Shown here piece after piece: positions 24,778 through 34,600 of a DNA stretch of 64,000 nt (its first letter is position 1; each line of letters begins with the position of its first letter). Source of the DNA: Flavobacterium lipolyticum (GTDB lineage: Bacteria; Bacteroidota; Bacteroidia; Flavobacteriales; Flavobacteriaceae); assembly GCF_020905335.1 (NCBI RefSeq), contig NZ_JAJJMN010000001.1, forward strand, positions 1,798,001 to 1,862,000. The letters run 5' to 3'. The notes below the pieces were generated by a model. It ran no database searches. It was not told where the DNA came from and saw nothing but the letters and a program-made list of their open reading frames with translations. Both the position numbers and the translations under genes were made by a program.

Positions 24778-25224
24778 TCAACCTCTTACCATTTCAATAT
24801 GCTCAATATCATCTTCCAGATACATTTCACTGGTTTGCACGAATCCGTGGCTTTCGTAGAATTTTTTTAAATACAATTGAGCTCCAATCGTAATCGCATC
24901 TTTATCAAAATTTGATTTTATAGCCGCAATCGCTTCGCGCATCAGATCGTGTCCCCATTTTCGGTCGCGGTAATTGGCATCTACCACCACACGTCCGATC
25001 GAAGCGTTGTCAAAACTAATCCCCGCATCGAATAAACGCACATACGCTACTGTTTTTCCATCGTACTCGCCAATCAGGTGTAATGCTTTCTTGTCTTTAC
25101 CGTCAAGATCTAAATAAACGCAGTTTTGCTCGACTACAAAGATCTCACTTCTTAATTTGAGCAAATCGTATAGCTCGTTTACATTTAACGCCTCAAAAGG
25201 CTTTATTTTCCATTTTAGCTCCAT
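24778..25224 (-). CDS. ElaA-like GNAT acetyltransferase
   Basis: Cytosolic acyl-CoA-dependent acyltransferase of the GNAT fold, 148 residues, closest to ElaA. Family signs are LYDLLKLRSEIFVVEQNC near the N-terminus, the acetyl-CoA loop region IGRVVVDANYRDRKWGHDLM, and the last strand with FYESHGFVQTSEMYLEDDIEHIEM. The physiological substrate of ElaA proteins is unknown. It ends at a strong terminator and is probably a single-gene unit. Confidence 0.92.
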   Translation of the reverse strand: MELKWKIKPFEALNVNELYDLLKLRSEIFVVEQNCVYLDLDGKDKKALHLIGEYDGKTVAYVRLFDAGISFDNASIGRVVVDANYRDRKWGHDLMREAIAAIKSNFDKDAITIGAQLYLKKFYESHGFVQTSEMYLEDDIEHIEMVRG

Positions 25225-25308
25225 TTGATCTTTGTTTATTGTTTTGTCTTATTGTTTATGGTTCTAACTTACGCTAAAAACAAAATTATACCAAATATTC
25301 TTAACTAT

Positions 25309-25339
25309 AAATCCCGATTACAAACTGCAATCGGGATTT
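25309..25339 (-). terminator. Putative terminator after the DUF1579 gene
   Basis: A perfect 11-bp stem (aaatcccgatt at 25309-25319, complement at 25329-25339) has a 9-nt loop. The T-run after it in the minus direction is weak, so activity is uncertain. Confidence 0.55.
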
Positions 25340-25363
25340 ATACTTTATGATGGAAGGAGAATC

Positions 25364-26002
25364 TTATTTTTTCTTCATAATGATTTCCATGCTCTTGAAC
25401 TCTTCACCATTTTTTACATCAAACATTTCCATTTTACGTGTTTTAGCATCCACAATGGTATAAATTTCTCTGTAGGGTGTCTTTTTACCGTTTACGGGAT
25501 TAATCATATCTCCTTTTAGCTCCATACTTTTGGTGCTTTCATCGTACTTACCCATGGCCACCAGCATACCGGTTCCCATATTGTCGATAAAAGTGGTGGT
25601 GTATTCTTTACTGGCATTGTTATAAGCTAATGTACTTTTACCTTCAAAAGCTTGTCCCATCATGGTTCCCTGATAGTTCGATTCCTGATAACGTCCTCCA
25701 AGAATCATTTTAACGTTTGCTGTTGAAGTGGCTTTTTCGGGTTTCCCGTTTGGTTCAGACCAGAAAGTCATGTCACAATTCCAGGTTCCAACCTCATCGG
25801 CCATTAATTTATGAGGAGCCCCCGGGGTTGCATACTCCTGCCAGGCTTTCATTTGCGCAGCCGAATCAACCGGCTGTTCTGCTATTGGTTCTTCTTTTTT
25901 AATACTATCAGAAGAGCCGACCGTTTCAGTTGCTGTCTTGGCCTCTTTTTTACAGGAGGCAAAACACATGAATAGTACTAATACTGCAATTAAATTTTTC
26001 AT
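25364..26002 (-). CDS. DUF1579 lipoprotein
   Basis: A 212-residue lipoprotein. The lipobox is FASC (residues 14-17), followed by a Glu/Ser-rich linker of about 40 residues. The C-terminal domain (about 60-210) matches DUF1579, a lipocalin-like beta-barrel: GTWNCDMTFWSEPNG, then ILGGRYQESNYQG and YDESTKSMELKGDM. The ligand and function are unknown. It is transcribed alone, with a hairpin after the stop. Confidence 0.88.
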   Translation of the reverse strand: MKNLIAVLVLFMCFASCKKEAKTATETVGSSDSIKKEEPIAEQPVDSAAQMKAWQEYATPGAPHKLMADEVGTWNCDMTFWSEPNGKPEKATSTANVKMILGGRYQESNYQGTMMGQAFEGKSTLAYNNASKEYTTTFIDNMGTGMLVAMGKYDESTKSMELKGDMINPVNGKKTPYREIYTIVDAKTRKMEMFDVKNGEEFKSMEIIMKKK

Positions 26003-26274
26003 AATGTTCTGTTTTAATGTTAGTTGTAAAACAAAATTAAGAAAAATTAGTTTGTCACCTCATTACTCCATCCGTAACAGGATTACTATAAAAAACTATG
26101 GATTGAAAATATTTATAGTGTTTAGGCATGTTTATCCCTAAATAAAGGATCATTTCTGGACAGATATCCTTCCTTGGGATGAGGCTTTTGCCCTTTCAGG
26201 GCGTAAACAAACTTTTACATGCTTCATAGTGCGTTGCACTATGCTTTAGCTGAAGCTCTTTCGGAGCGACGGAT
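26003..26274. other. Intergenic region with dispersed element copy B
   Basis: No gene seen. The first half is plain AT-rich DNA with the promoter zone of the DUF1579 gene. The second half is the dispersed three-hairpin element, which runs up to the DUF4837 stop codon. Confidence 0.6.
26184..26270. repeat. Dispersed three-hairpin element, copy B
   Basis: Stem 1 gccctttcagggc, stem 2 catagtgcgttgcactatg (perfect arms catagtgc/gcactatg), stem 3 gctctttcggagc. The order and spacing match copy A at 10954-11044. Stem 2 of this copy is the better preserved. Confidence 0.65.
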
Positions 26275-27243
26275 TTACCTTTTATCAATTTTAACCGATT
26301 TTATAATTGCTTCCAAATCCAGCATTAAATCACGTTCTTCATTGGAGGGGGAATAACAAAATCCTTCGATTACCAGAATTCGGTTGTACATTTCGTCGAC
26401 AATGGCATAGTTGATAAAGGGTCCGGCCATAAAATCATTCTTAAGTTCCCAGGTACCTTTAGTTTCAAAAGCTTTTTTTCCATCTAATGAAATCGTCGAG
26501 AAATAGGGAGCATAAGCCTCTCCCGTAATCATACGTGTTTTGGGTTCTTTCCCTTTGATATAATATCCAACCGAATCCCGCATTCGGATAATGTTGTCTA
26601 CTACATTTGAACTTTTCTCAAAACTGCGAATCGGAATCTGATAGATGAGCAGACTGGTATTTCCGCTAATGATGTCTTTTTTAAGCCAGATAAAGTTCTT
26701 TTTGTGCAACATGTATTCATATCCAACGGGTATCTGAAGATCGATATGAAACTTGTTTTTTATAATGGCCGGATTCAACAGGGATTTACTGTTGTCCTCC
26801 TGAATTTTTTTGATCTCGGTATCGCGGATTATTTTGATAATTTGTGCGGAATTGAGTTCGATACTGCAAATGATATCATCTACCGATTTTCCGTAAATTC
26901 TAAAAGTATTATGAGGCAGCGAGGCACTGTGTGTGACTTCGAACTTATCAGCGGTGGCTTTTTTTACTACAATAATGCTACGACTGTCGGTAACAAAACC
27001 TTCCAGCAAACGAGCCGGATACTGATTGATGGTAAATATGGGTTCTTCCTGTGTAAGTCCTAAAACCGGTGAGGCAAATTTATTTCGAATGCTGTCGCCC
27101 ACTTCGCCATACCACAATTGATCGTCTATAATGACGGAAATGGTATTGGTTTTTCCAGACACAGTTTCAGTCTGCTTGTCATTTTTAAAACATGAAATGA
27201 ACAGCAGCGGAAGTAGTACTAATAAAAAATGGGTTTTATTCAT
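26275..27243 (-). CDS. DUF4837 lipoprotein
   Basis: A 322-residue lipoprotein of the Bacteroidota family DUF4837, function unknown. The lipobox is FISC (residues 15-18). Family signs are SVIIDDQLWYGEVGDSIRN, PEF-like FTINQYPARLL, then the second half with FHIDLQIPVGYEYML, NFIWLKKD and GEAYAPYFSTISLDGK. The pattern suggests two similar alpha/beta halves. It sits 46 bp downstream of the lytic transglycosylase gene on the same strand and may share its transcript, consistent with a cell-wall-related role (inference). Confidence 0.88.
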   Translation of the reverse strand: MNKTHFLLVLLPLLFISCFKNDKQTETVSGKTNTISVIIDDQLWYGEVGDSIRNKFASPVLGLTQEEPIFTINQYPARLLEGFVTDSRSIIVVKKATADKFEVTHSASLPHNTFRIYGKSVDDIICSIELNSAQIIKIIRDTEIKKIQEDNSKSLLNPAIIKNKFHIDLQIPVGYEYMLHKKNFIWLKKDIISGNTSLLIYQIPIRSFEKSSNVVDNIIRMRDSVGYYIKGKEPKTRMITGEAYAPYFSTISLDGKKAFETKGTWELKNDFMAGPFINYAIVDEMYNRILVIEGFCYSPSNEERDLMLDLEAIIKSVKIDKR

Positions 27244-27289
27244 TCTCTTAAGTTATGAAATAAAACCCAAATTTATATAAGATTTTGAA

Positions 27290-29137
27290 TTATCCGTTTA
27301 TTTTAAGTTTCATTCCGGGTTTAATGTCTCCGTCTTTAATATTATTCCATTTTTTAATATCAGAAATAGTCACTCCTGGATATTTTTTAGAAATACTATA
27401 CAACGAATCTCCTTTTTTAACATAATAGTCTTCACCCAAAGCTTTTGACGTTGCTTTTTTCTTAAACGAATCAATTGAATTGTTTGACGCAATAGCGGTT
27501 GTTACAGCATTCTCCTCTACAATTTCAGGAACTGCTTTAGAAATCACTAATGTTTTCCCTAAACCAATATTATTTGAAGTTAGACTATTAAGTTCTTTCA
27601 ACTCCGCAATAGTCGTACCGAATTTCTTTGCAATGCTGCCTAAATTGTCTCCGGCAGCTACTACATACTCCTGTGGTTGTGCATTATTTTTATCTTTATC
27701 ATCTGCTGAAGCAATAGCCTCCTCTGATTTTTTATCTATTGCCAATGTTGCTTTAGCTTCTTTAGGATTTTTAACAACTGCCTCTATTTCAGATTTAATT
27801 TTTAAATTTCTTCCAAAGGCCACTGAGTTTGATTTCAGATTGTTCCACTTCTTCAGATCTACAATGCTTACGTTATACTTTTCGGCTATTGCTCCCAGAT
27901 TATCACCTTTACGAACTTTGTAAAACTGAATTTCTTTAGAGGATTCTTCTTTTTCTTTGGCTTTCGCCATGTATTTGGCTCTTGGGGCTGTCCTCATCGC
28001 CAGTTGAACCGGAATGGTTTTGTTCTGCGATTGGTAAGCCACATAGGCATAAATCTTGTCTTCGTTTGAAACAAAGGTGGCAATTTTCTCTTTGGGTAAA
28101 CGCAGATAATGCTCCTCTCCCTGATAAAAAGGAACTACGTTTAGTTTATACGATGGATTTAAAAGCTGAATCTGAGATTGCGGCATGTCTAACAAATCAG
28201 CAATTTGTTTGAATGACATTTGGCTTTTGATCTGAACAGTATCGGTTTCAAAATTTTTAACAACGGCTCTTTGTGGATTAATTCCGTGTTCTTTATGGTA
28301 TTCAAAAAGGTACATGGTGGCTAAAAAAGCGGGCACGTAACCTTGAGTTTCTTTTGGAAGATGGCTTCGAATGTCCCAATATTTTGTTTTTCCACCGGAA
28401 CGGCGAATGGCCTTGGTCACATTTCCGGGTCCTGAGTTGTAAGAGGCCAGAACCAGTTCCCAGTCACCAAAGATGCTGAACATTTTAGTCATATATTCTG
28501 ATGCTGCGGCAGTTGCTCTAAGCGGATCACTGCGTTCATCGATATAAGAATCTATTTTAAGTGCGTATTGTTTACCGGTTCCGTACATGAATTGCCAAAG
28601 TCCGGTGGCGCCCATTTTAGAAACTGCTTTAGGATTTAAAGCAGATTCTACAACGGCTAAATATTTAATTTCTAAAGGCACATTTTGTTTGGCAAAAGCG
28701 TCTTCAAAAATTGGAAAGTAATATTCTGATAAAGACATTAATCGTGAAAATGATTTTTTACGATTCTTAAGAAATGACTTTATGATGTTTTCTAATCCCT
28801 GATTGTATTCAATATTAAAAGGTGATTTCCCATTCATTGCCTGCAACCGCTGTTTTAGCAAATCTGTAGGCAGTTCTTCATCAACGGTTACATCTGTGTT
28901 AATGGTTTGAATATCTTTTGTTAAATCGTCGTAAATATCGAGACTTACTAATTCGTTCATCCAAAGACTGTCAACACGTGTTGCCAGTTCATTTTTTTTG
29001 AAGGTACTTTTAACAGAATCTAAATACGATATTTTTACAACCGGTTTAATTTCAGCATCTGCTTTTGCCACATTCTGTGCGACCACAGAAATCGAAAAAA
29101 AAGCGGAAACCACTATTGCTATTTTTTTTACAATCAT
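27290..29137 (-). CDS. MltD-like lytic transglycosylase with three LysM domains
   Basis: Periplasmic enzyme that cuts peptidoglycan glycan strands. After a signal peptide (ending near VVAQ) and a helical leader, the SLT domain (about 145-290) carries the catalytic Glu in VESALNPKAVSKMGATGLWQF ahead of LASYNSGPGNV. Three LysM domains follow, each starting YKVRKGDNLGAIA, YVVAAGDNLGSIA or YYVKKGDSLYSIS, and bind the glycan. The frame opens earlier at 29170 (MLNYRILKKC...), but MIVKKIAIVV at 29137 begins the signal peptide, so I take that start (615 residues). Similar to E. coli MltD in layout. Confidence 0.93.
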   Translation of the reverse strand: MIVKKIAIVVSAFFSISVVAQNVAKADAEIKPVVKISYLDSVKSTFKKNELATRVDSLWMNELVSLDIYDDLTKDIQTINTDVTVDEELPTDLLKQRLQAMNGKSPFNIEYNQGLENIIKSFLKNRKKSFSRLMSLSEYYFPIFEDAFAKQNVPLEIKYLAVVESALNPKAVSKMGATGLWQFMYGTGKQYALKIDSYIDERSDPLRATAAASEYMTKMFSIFGDWELVLASYNSGPGNVTKAIRRSGGKTKYWDIRSHLPKETQGYVPAFLATMYLFEYHKEHGINPQRAVVKNFETDTVQIKSQMSFKQIADLLDMPQSQIQLLNPSYKLNVVPFYQGEEHYLRLPKEKIATFVSNEDKIYAYVAYQSQNKTIPVQLAMRTAPRAKYMAKAKEKEESSKEIQFYKVRKGDNLGAIAEKYNVSIVDLKKWNNLKSNSVAFGRNLKIKSEIEAVVKNPKEAKATLAIDKKSEEAIASADDKDKNNAQPQEYVVAAGDNLGSIAKKFGTTIAELKELNSLTSNNIGLGKTLVISKAVPEIVEENAVTTAIASNNSIDSFKKKATSKALGEDYYVKKGDSLYSISKKYPGVTISDIKKWNNIKDGDIKPGMKLKING

Positions 29138-29247
29138 ATAACATTTTTTTAAAATTCTATAATTCAACAAATTACAGAAACCTTAGTTTTACAAACTTAA
29201 ACAGTTTATTGAAGAAAACTATGTAAAAAAATGTTAATTGTGATTTT

Positions 29248-30435
29248 TTAGTCCAAAATCGCGGCGATTCCAGGTAAAATTTTGCCTTCTAACATTTCAA
29301 GCATAGCTCCACCTCCGGTAGAAACATAACTCATTTTATCTTCAAAACCGAACTGTTTTACTGCTGCAACAGAATCTCCACCACCCACTAATGAGAAGGC
29401 ACCATTTTCTGTAGCTTCAGCAATATAATCACCTAAAGCGATCGTTCCTTTAGCAAAGGCCTCCATTTCGAAAACTCCTAATGGACCATTCCATAAGATT
29501 GTTTTTGACTCCAGAATTACTTTTTTAAAGTTTTCCAAAGATTTAGGACCTGCATCAAGACCTTGCCATCCGTCAGGAATTGCGTTTACCTCTACTACCT
29601 GAGTATTGGCAGTATTAGAAAAACTATCTGCTGCAAGTACATCAACCGGAATGTGAACCTGAACTCCCTTTTCTTTAGCTAATCTCAAAATTTCAAGTGC
29701 TAAATCCTGTTTGTCATCTTCACAAATAGATTCTCCGATTTTACCCCCCAGTGCTTTAACGAATGTAAAAGTCATACCGCCACCGATGATCATGTGATCT
29801 ACTTTGTCTAAGATGTTTTCGATAACGGTAATTTTTGAAGATACTTTTGAACCTCCAAGAACTGCTGTTACCGGTTTTTCGCTATTTTTAAGTACTTTAT
29901 TTAAACTTTCAATTTCTTTTGCCAATAAGGTTCCAAAACATTTTTCAGTTGGAAAAAACTGGGCAATAATTGTGGTTGAAGCGTGTGCTCTGTGTGCTGT
30001 ACCAAAAGCATCGTTTACATAAATGTCTCCCAATGATGCTAACTCTTTTGCAAAAGCAACATCTCCGGCTTCTTCCTCAGCGTGAAAACGTAAATTTTCA
30101 AGCAACAAAACTTCTCCCGGCTGTAAATTAGCAGCAGCAGTCTTGGCTGCTTCTCCAATACAGTTTTCAGCAAACTTTACCTGAACTCCCAATATTTCAG
30201 AAGCAGTTTTTAAAATGTGCTTTAACGAATATTTATCTTCTGCTCCTTTTGGTCTGCCTAAATGCGACATTAAAATTACACTTCCTCCCTGCGCTAAAAT
30301 TGCATCGATAGTTGGTTTTGCCGCTTCGATACGTGTAGCATCCGTTACATTAAAGTTTTCATCCAATGGCACATTAAAGTCCACACGGATAATTGCTTTT
30401 TTATTTTTAAAGTCGAAATCGTTTAGAGTTTTCAT
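29248..30435 (-). CDS. pgk: Phosphoglycerate kinase
   Basis: Glycolytic enzyme that transfers phosphate from 1,3-bisphosphoglycerate to ADP. The N-terminal signature [10 protein letters not shown], substrate residues in [21 protein letters not shown] and the nucleotide site in [13 protein letters not shown] are all present, ending in a normal C-terminus. The frame extends to 30471. The family start is [20 protein letters not shown] at 30435 (395 residues), and the -7 promoter box overlaps the longer reading, so the shorter start is preferred. It has its own consensus promoter, separate from the gliding operon just upstream. Confidence 0.96.
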   Translation of the reverse strand: MKTLNDFDFKNKKAIIRVDFNVPLDENFNVTDATRIEAAKPTIDAILAQGGSVILMSHLGRPKGAEDKYSLKHILKTASEILGVQVKFAENCIGEAAKTAAANLQPGEVLLLENLRFHAEEEAGDVAFAKELASLGDIYVNDAFGTAHRAHASTTIIAQFFPTEKCFGTLLAKEIESLNKVLKNSEKPVTAVLGGSKVSSKITVIENILDKVDHMIIGGGMTFTFVKALGGKIGESICEDDKQDLALEILRLAKEKGVQVHIPVDVLAADSFSNTANTQVVEVNAIPDGWQGLDAGPKSLENFKKVILESKTILWNGPLGVFEMEAFAKGTIALGDYIAEATENGAFSLVGGGDSVAAVKQFGFEDKMSYVSTGGGAMLEMLEGKILPGIAAILD

Positions 30436-30468
30436 TTGATAATTTTTTAATTTTTTCTGATAGAAAAA

Positions 30469-30498
30469 CAAATATAGAACTTTTAGGGTTGCAACAAA
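30469..30498 (-). promoter_or_regulatory. pgk promoter
   Basis: In the minus direction TTTG (30495-30498), an 18-bp spacer and TATATTTG (30469-30476) make a full Bacteroidota consensus, about 33 nt before the pgk ATG. Confidence 0.8.
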
Positions 30499-30593
30499 TT
30501 TGAAAAATATAAAAATAAACCCGCTCTAACAGCGAAAACGATATAATTTAGGAAAAAAAACAAATTAACTTTAAAAACGTTAAAAATGTTTGC

Positions 30594-31565
30594 TTAGTCG
30601 TGAACCGGACTTTGTGTACAAGGACAGTTGCTAATGGCTTGCAAGAAATCGAAACCAATAGTTACAGAGTGTGTCCCTGTGTTGTAATTGCCCAAATTGT
30701 TAAACATTACCTGATACGAATACCCAAAGTAGAACTTAGATTTCATAAAACCTACCATTGGCCCAACGGATAATGGTTTTGGAAACTGATCGTTTAAAAA
30801 ACGATACGAAACCCCAATCCAGTAATAATCCTCGTAACGGTTGTAACGTCTGTACTTGAAGTTAAAATCGGTTGTAGAACGTTTATCACTTGCGAAGTAC
30901 TGGTAGTAAAGCGATGGTTCGTATTCGATACGGCTGTTTTCTCCGTCTTTAAAAATAAATCCTGTATATATCTGATAATTGGAAAGTAAACTAGGCTCTA
31001 CTCCTCTGTATTTGTTGGTATTTTTCTTTAGTACGTTGTTCGCATTAAAACTGACATAGAATGCTTTGTTACGGTACAAAGCACTTACATCGAAGTTGCT
31101 GTTTGCGGTATATCGATTGTCGGTTACACTTGGATCTAAAATAGGATGCTCAATGGTGTTATTGAATTCGTCAATATCAATACGGAAACTATTAAAGTTG
31201 TACGAAAGTCCGAAAGACAGGTATTGTTTTGAATAATAATCCAGAATAATGTGGTGCGCGAAGGAGATCTTAGCTCCAGTCTGACGCGTATATCCATTCT
31301 TATCATTGTACACATTGATACCCACTCCTGAACGGTCCAAAACTCTAAAATCGGCATAAAGCGACTGGTTGTCCGGCGCATCCTTTATCCCTACCCATTG
31401 GGTAAGTCCATTGGCTCTAATTCTAAGGTTATCACCGATACCAGCGAAGGCCGGTGAGATAACAAAAGGATTATCGGCTAAATACTGTGTAAAAACCGGT
31501 AGGTTTAACTCTTGGCTGTAACTTGTTGTTACAGCCATGAGTACTAAAGATAAAATAAACTTTTT
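30594..31565 (-). CDS. sprF: PorP/SprF family outer-membrane protein, SprB partner
   Basis: Outer-membrane beta-barrel of the PorP/SprF family. In F. johnsoniae SprF is needed to deliver SprB to the cell surface, as a partner of type B T9SS cargo. The signal peptide ends near SYSQ. Family signs are LPVFTQYLADNPFVISPAFAG, the strand LRIRANGLTQWVGI, and many alternating-pattern strands to the C-terminus. The frame opens at 31595, but MKKFILSLVL at 31565 (323 residues) starts the signal peptide. It follows the sprB stop by 47 bp on the same strand, exactly the known sprB-sprF order. Confidence 0.93.
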   Translation of the reverse strand, partial: KKFILSLVLMAVTTSYSQELNLPVFTQYLADNPFVISPAFAGIGDNLRIRANGLTQWVGIKDAPDNQSLYADFRVLDRSGVGINVYNDKNGYTRQTGAKISFAHHIILDYYSKQYLSFGLSYNFNSFRIDIDEFNNTIEHPILDPSVTDNRYTANSNFDVSALYRNKAFYVSFNANNVLKKNTNKYRGVEPSLLSNYQIYTGFIFKDGENSRIEYEPSLYYQYFASDKRSTTDFNFKYRRYNRYEDYYWIGVSYRFLNDQFPKPLSVGPMVGFMKSKFYFGYSYQVMFNNLGNYNTGTHSVTIGFDFLQAISNCPCTQSPVHD

Positions 31566-31612
31566 CATTGTAATAATTTTTTTAGATAACATCATTAGGG
31601 GCTCTTATTTTG

Positions 31613-34600
31613 TTATCTGTATAAAGTGAAATGTCCTACAAACTCACGTGCATCTTTCTCGTCATTTAATTTAAGAACATACCAGTAATCTCCTGATGGT
31701 AATTCGGCACCATTGTATCTACCGTCCCATTTTTGTCCGTAACGGTATTTGGCAATTACACGACCGTATCTGTCGAAGATTGAGAATTCAAGGTTGTTGT
31801 AAATGTTTGTACAACCAGGCCCCCACGTATCATAAACACCATCTCCGTTTGGAGTAAAGTAGTTGTCAAGACACACATCCACATAAACTGCATGAACTGT
31901 AATTGTTGCTGTACATCCGTTTTGATCTCTTACTACTACTACATAATCTCCTGTTTTGTAGATTTTGTATTTGCTAGAAGAAGTAAACGGCTCTCCGTTG
32001 AAACTGTACTCGTAAGCTGGCGCTCCACCGGCAGCAGTAACTGAAATGATGTTCATTTCAGGTTTTCCTGTTGACTCAGCAAGTGTTAACTTCTCATAAG
32101 CTCTGATTTCGAAACTTGCCGTTGGCACTTTACATCCATTTGTATGTCTCGCTACAATGTAGTGCGTTCCAGGAGCAATATTGGTAAAGATATTTGCTGC
32201 CTGCCAAGGACCTACATCACTATCAAGTGAATAATCTATTTGTGTAAGATCTGTATTACTAGCATCAACTGTTACGGTTACCATATTCGTTTGAGCGTTG
32301 TTCACACAATCGTAATTGGTTACGGTAGTTGGATCAAGAACAACCGGTAAAGGCATGTTTTCTACAAATTCATTCACACATCCCTGAGCATCCTTAACGT
32401 AAACGGTATGAACTCCTCCTGAAAGATTAGTAAAATCAAATATAGTTTGAGTTGCCGTACCTTGAATATACGTTCCGTTTTTATTGTCAAGACTTACGCT
32501 ATATGGTGCAGTACCTCCTTTAACTTCGATACTGAATGCACCGTCTTTATCTCCTTTACAAACTTCCGGAATCATAGAGTTTGGAAGTTCTGTTACGATT
32601 AAAGGTTTTGGCTGAGTGATTTCGATTTCATCGATAACATAACAACCATTTTCATCCTGAGCTATAACCGTATATTTACCCGGTGCAAGTTTATCAAAAG
32701 TGTTTTTAACATCAAACTGATCTAAATCCGGTGATATTGCATATTTAATAATTCCTGTACCACCTGTTGCAGCAACTACAATCTGACCGTTACTTTCTCC
32801 AAAACAAGAAACATTGGTTGGTGTAAATGTAGCCTGAATAGCTGTAGCTGGCTGTTTAATTTCGATAGTTCCTGATGTCGCAGGACAATCACCACTAGCT
32901 ACTTTTACAACATACGTCCCTATTGGAAGATCTTCGAATCTGCCACTAGGCTGTGCCGGTCTAACCACAACACCTGTATTATTTTCTAAAGTATAGATAT
33001 AGTTTCCTAAACCGCCTTTTGCATTTGCTACAATAACTCCTGTAGCTTCACCCATACATTTTACTACAGCATTGGTAACATCTAAATCTATTACTAATGG
33101 CTCTAATGGATCGATTTTAACTTCGTTAGAAATTTTTGCCACACAACCTTTAGCATCTTTCACATAATATTGGTATTTACCCACTGGTACCGCGAAGGTA
33201 ACAGAAGTTGCAAATGAACCAGTTGTTGTTGTAAAAGTCTGATCGGTACTGTATGTATATGGACCAGAACCTCCTGTTGCACTTAACGTAAGTGTTGATT
33301 GTGTATTACAAGTTTGTGTCGTTGCCAGCACTAAACTTGGAACTACTTCTGTTGGCTCTGTAATCACAACATTTGCAGATGTTGCAGAACAAGTAAATCC
33401 ATCCGTAACTGTAATACTGTAAGTTCCTGCCGGTAAGCCTGTGAACACAGGGTTACTTTGTGGACCTGATGAAATCACCGGATTCTCTGACAACATGTTC
33501 AAGGTGTACATATAGTTACTTCCCTGACCACCTGTTGGAGGGTTTACTGTAATGATACCTGATCTGTCTCCAAAACATGGTAATACTGAAGCTGTTGCTG
33601 TTGCACTAACCACAATTGGATCCGGGATCTTCAATGATTGTGTTGCTGATGCCTGACATCCTTTTCCATCTTTAGCAATAACGGTGTAATTACCTGCTGA
33701 TAACCCGGTAAAATTACCGTTGGTGTTATTTGCGATAACTGTTCCGTTTAATACTAAGTCATATTGGTAATTCGTATCCCAACCACCTGTTGCGGAAGCT
33801 GAAATTTCTCCATCATTATTACCTGCCACACAAGTGATTTCAGATTTTGTTGTTGTTACCACTAAAGCCGCACTAGGCTGTCCTATTGAGAAAATAGTTG
33901 AAACTGAACAATATGGTTTGCCTACTAAAGTAGCGTTTACCGTATACTGACCTGCACGAAGACCTGTAATAGAAACCGGACCAGCATTTGCTGAACGAGT
34001 TAATGGAACATTTACAGGACCTGTAATCGTGTAATCAAATATACCTGCATCATCGCTTGGAAGTTTTTGATTATCAACAAAAGTTAGGTTCACACTTCCA
34101 TTAGCAGTTCCAAAACAAACTTCAGCTACTACCGGAGTAGCTTTAATTTCGAATGTATTTGGATTAGCTACATAATGCGCTTTCTCTATTATACATTTTG
34201 TATCTGTATTTTCTACAGTAATTAAATAATTACCAATTGGCAATGCTGTGAACACTCCTGTTGTATTATTAGCTGTAAAAGTGCTTCCGCCTATTCCTCT
34301 AATGCTGTATAACAATTGTGTCGGTGTCGGTGTACCACCAGTAACCGCAGCTGTAACAGTAATGTCCTCATTGTTTACACAAGTAATTTCTTTATCTATT
34401 GTTACCGTAATATTGTCTAAGCTAATAAAAGGCACAATTTTCATTAATCCTGTAGATGATCCAACACATCCTTTACTATCATAAACATTTACAGTATAAT
34501 CTCCTCCTGTAAGATCAAATACGGTATAAGTATTTGAAGTACTATTTTGAACTTCAACTCCATTTTTCATGAATTGATATAAAACATACGTACCAGATCC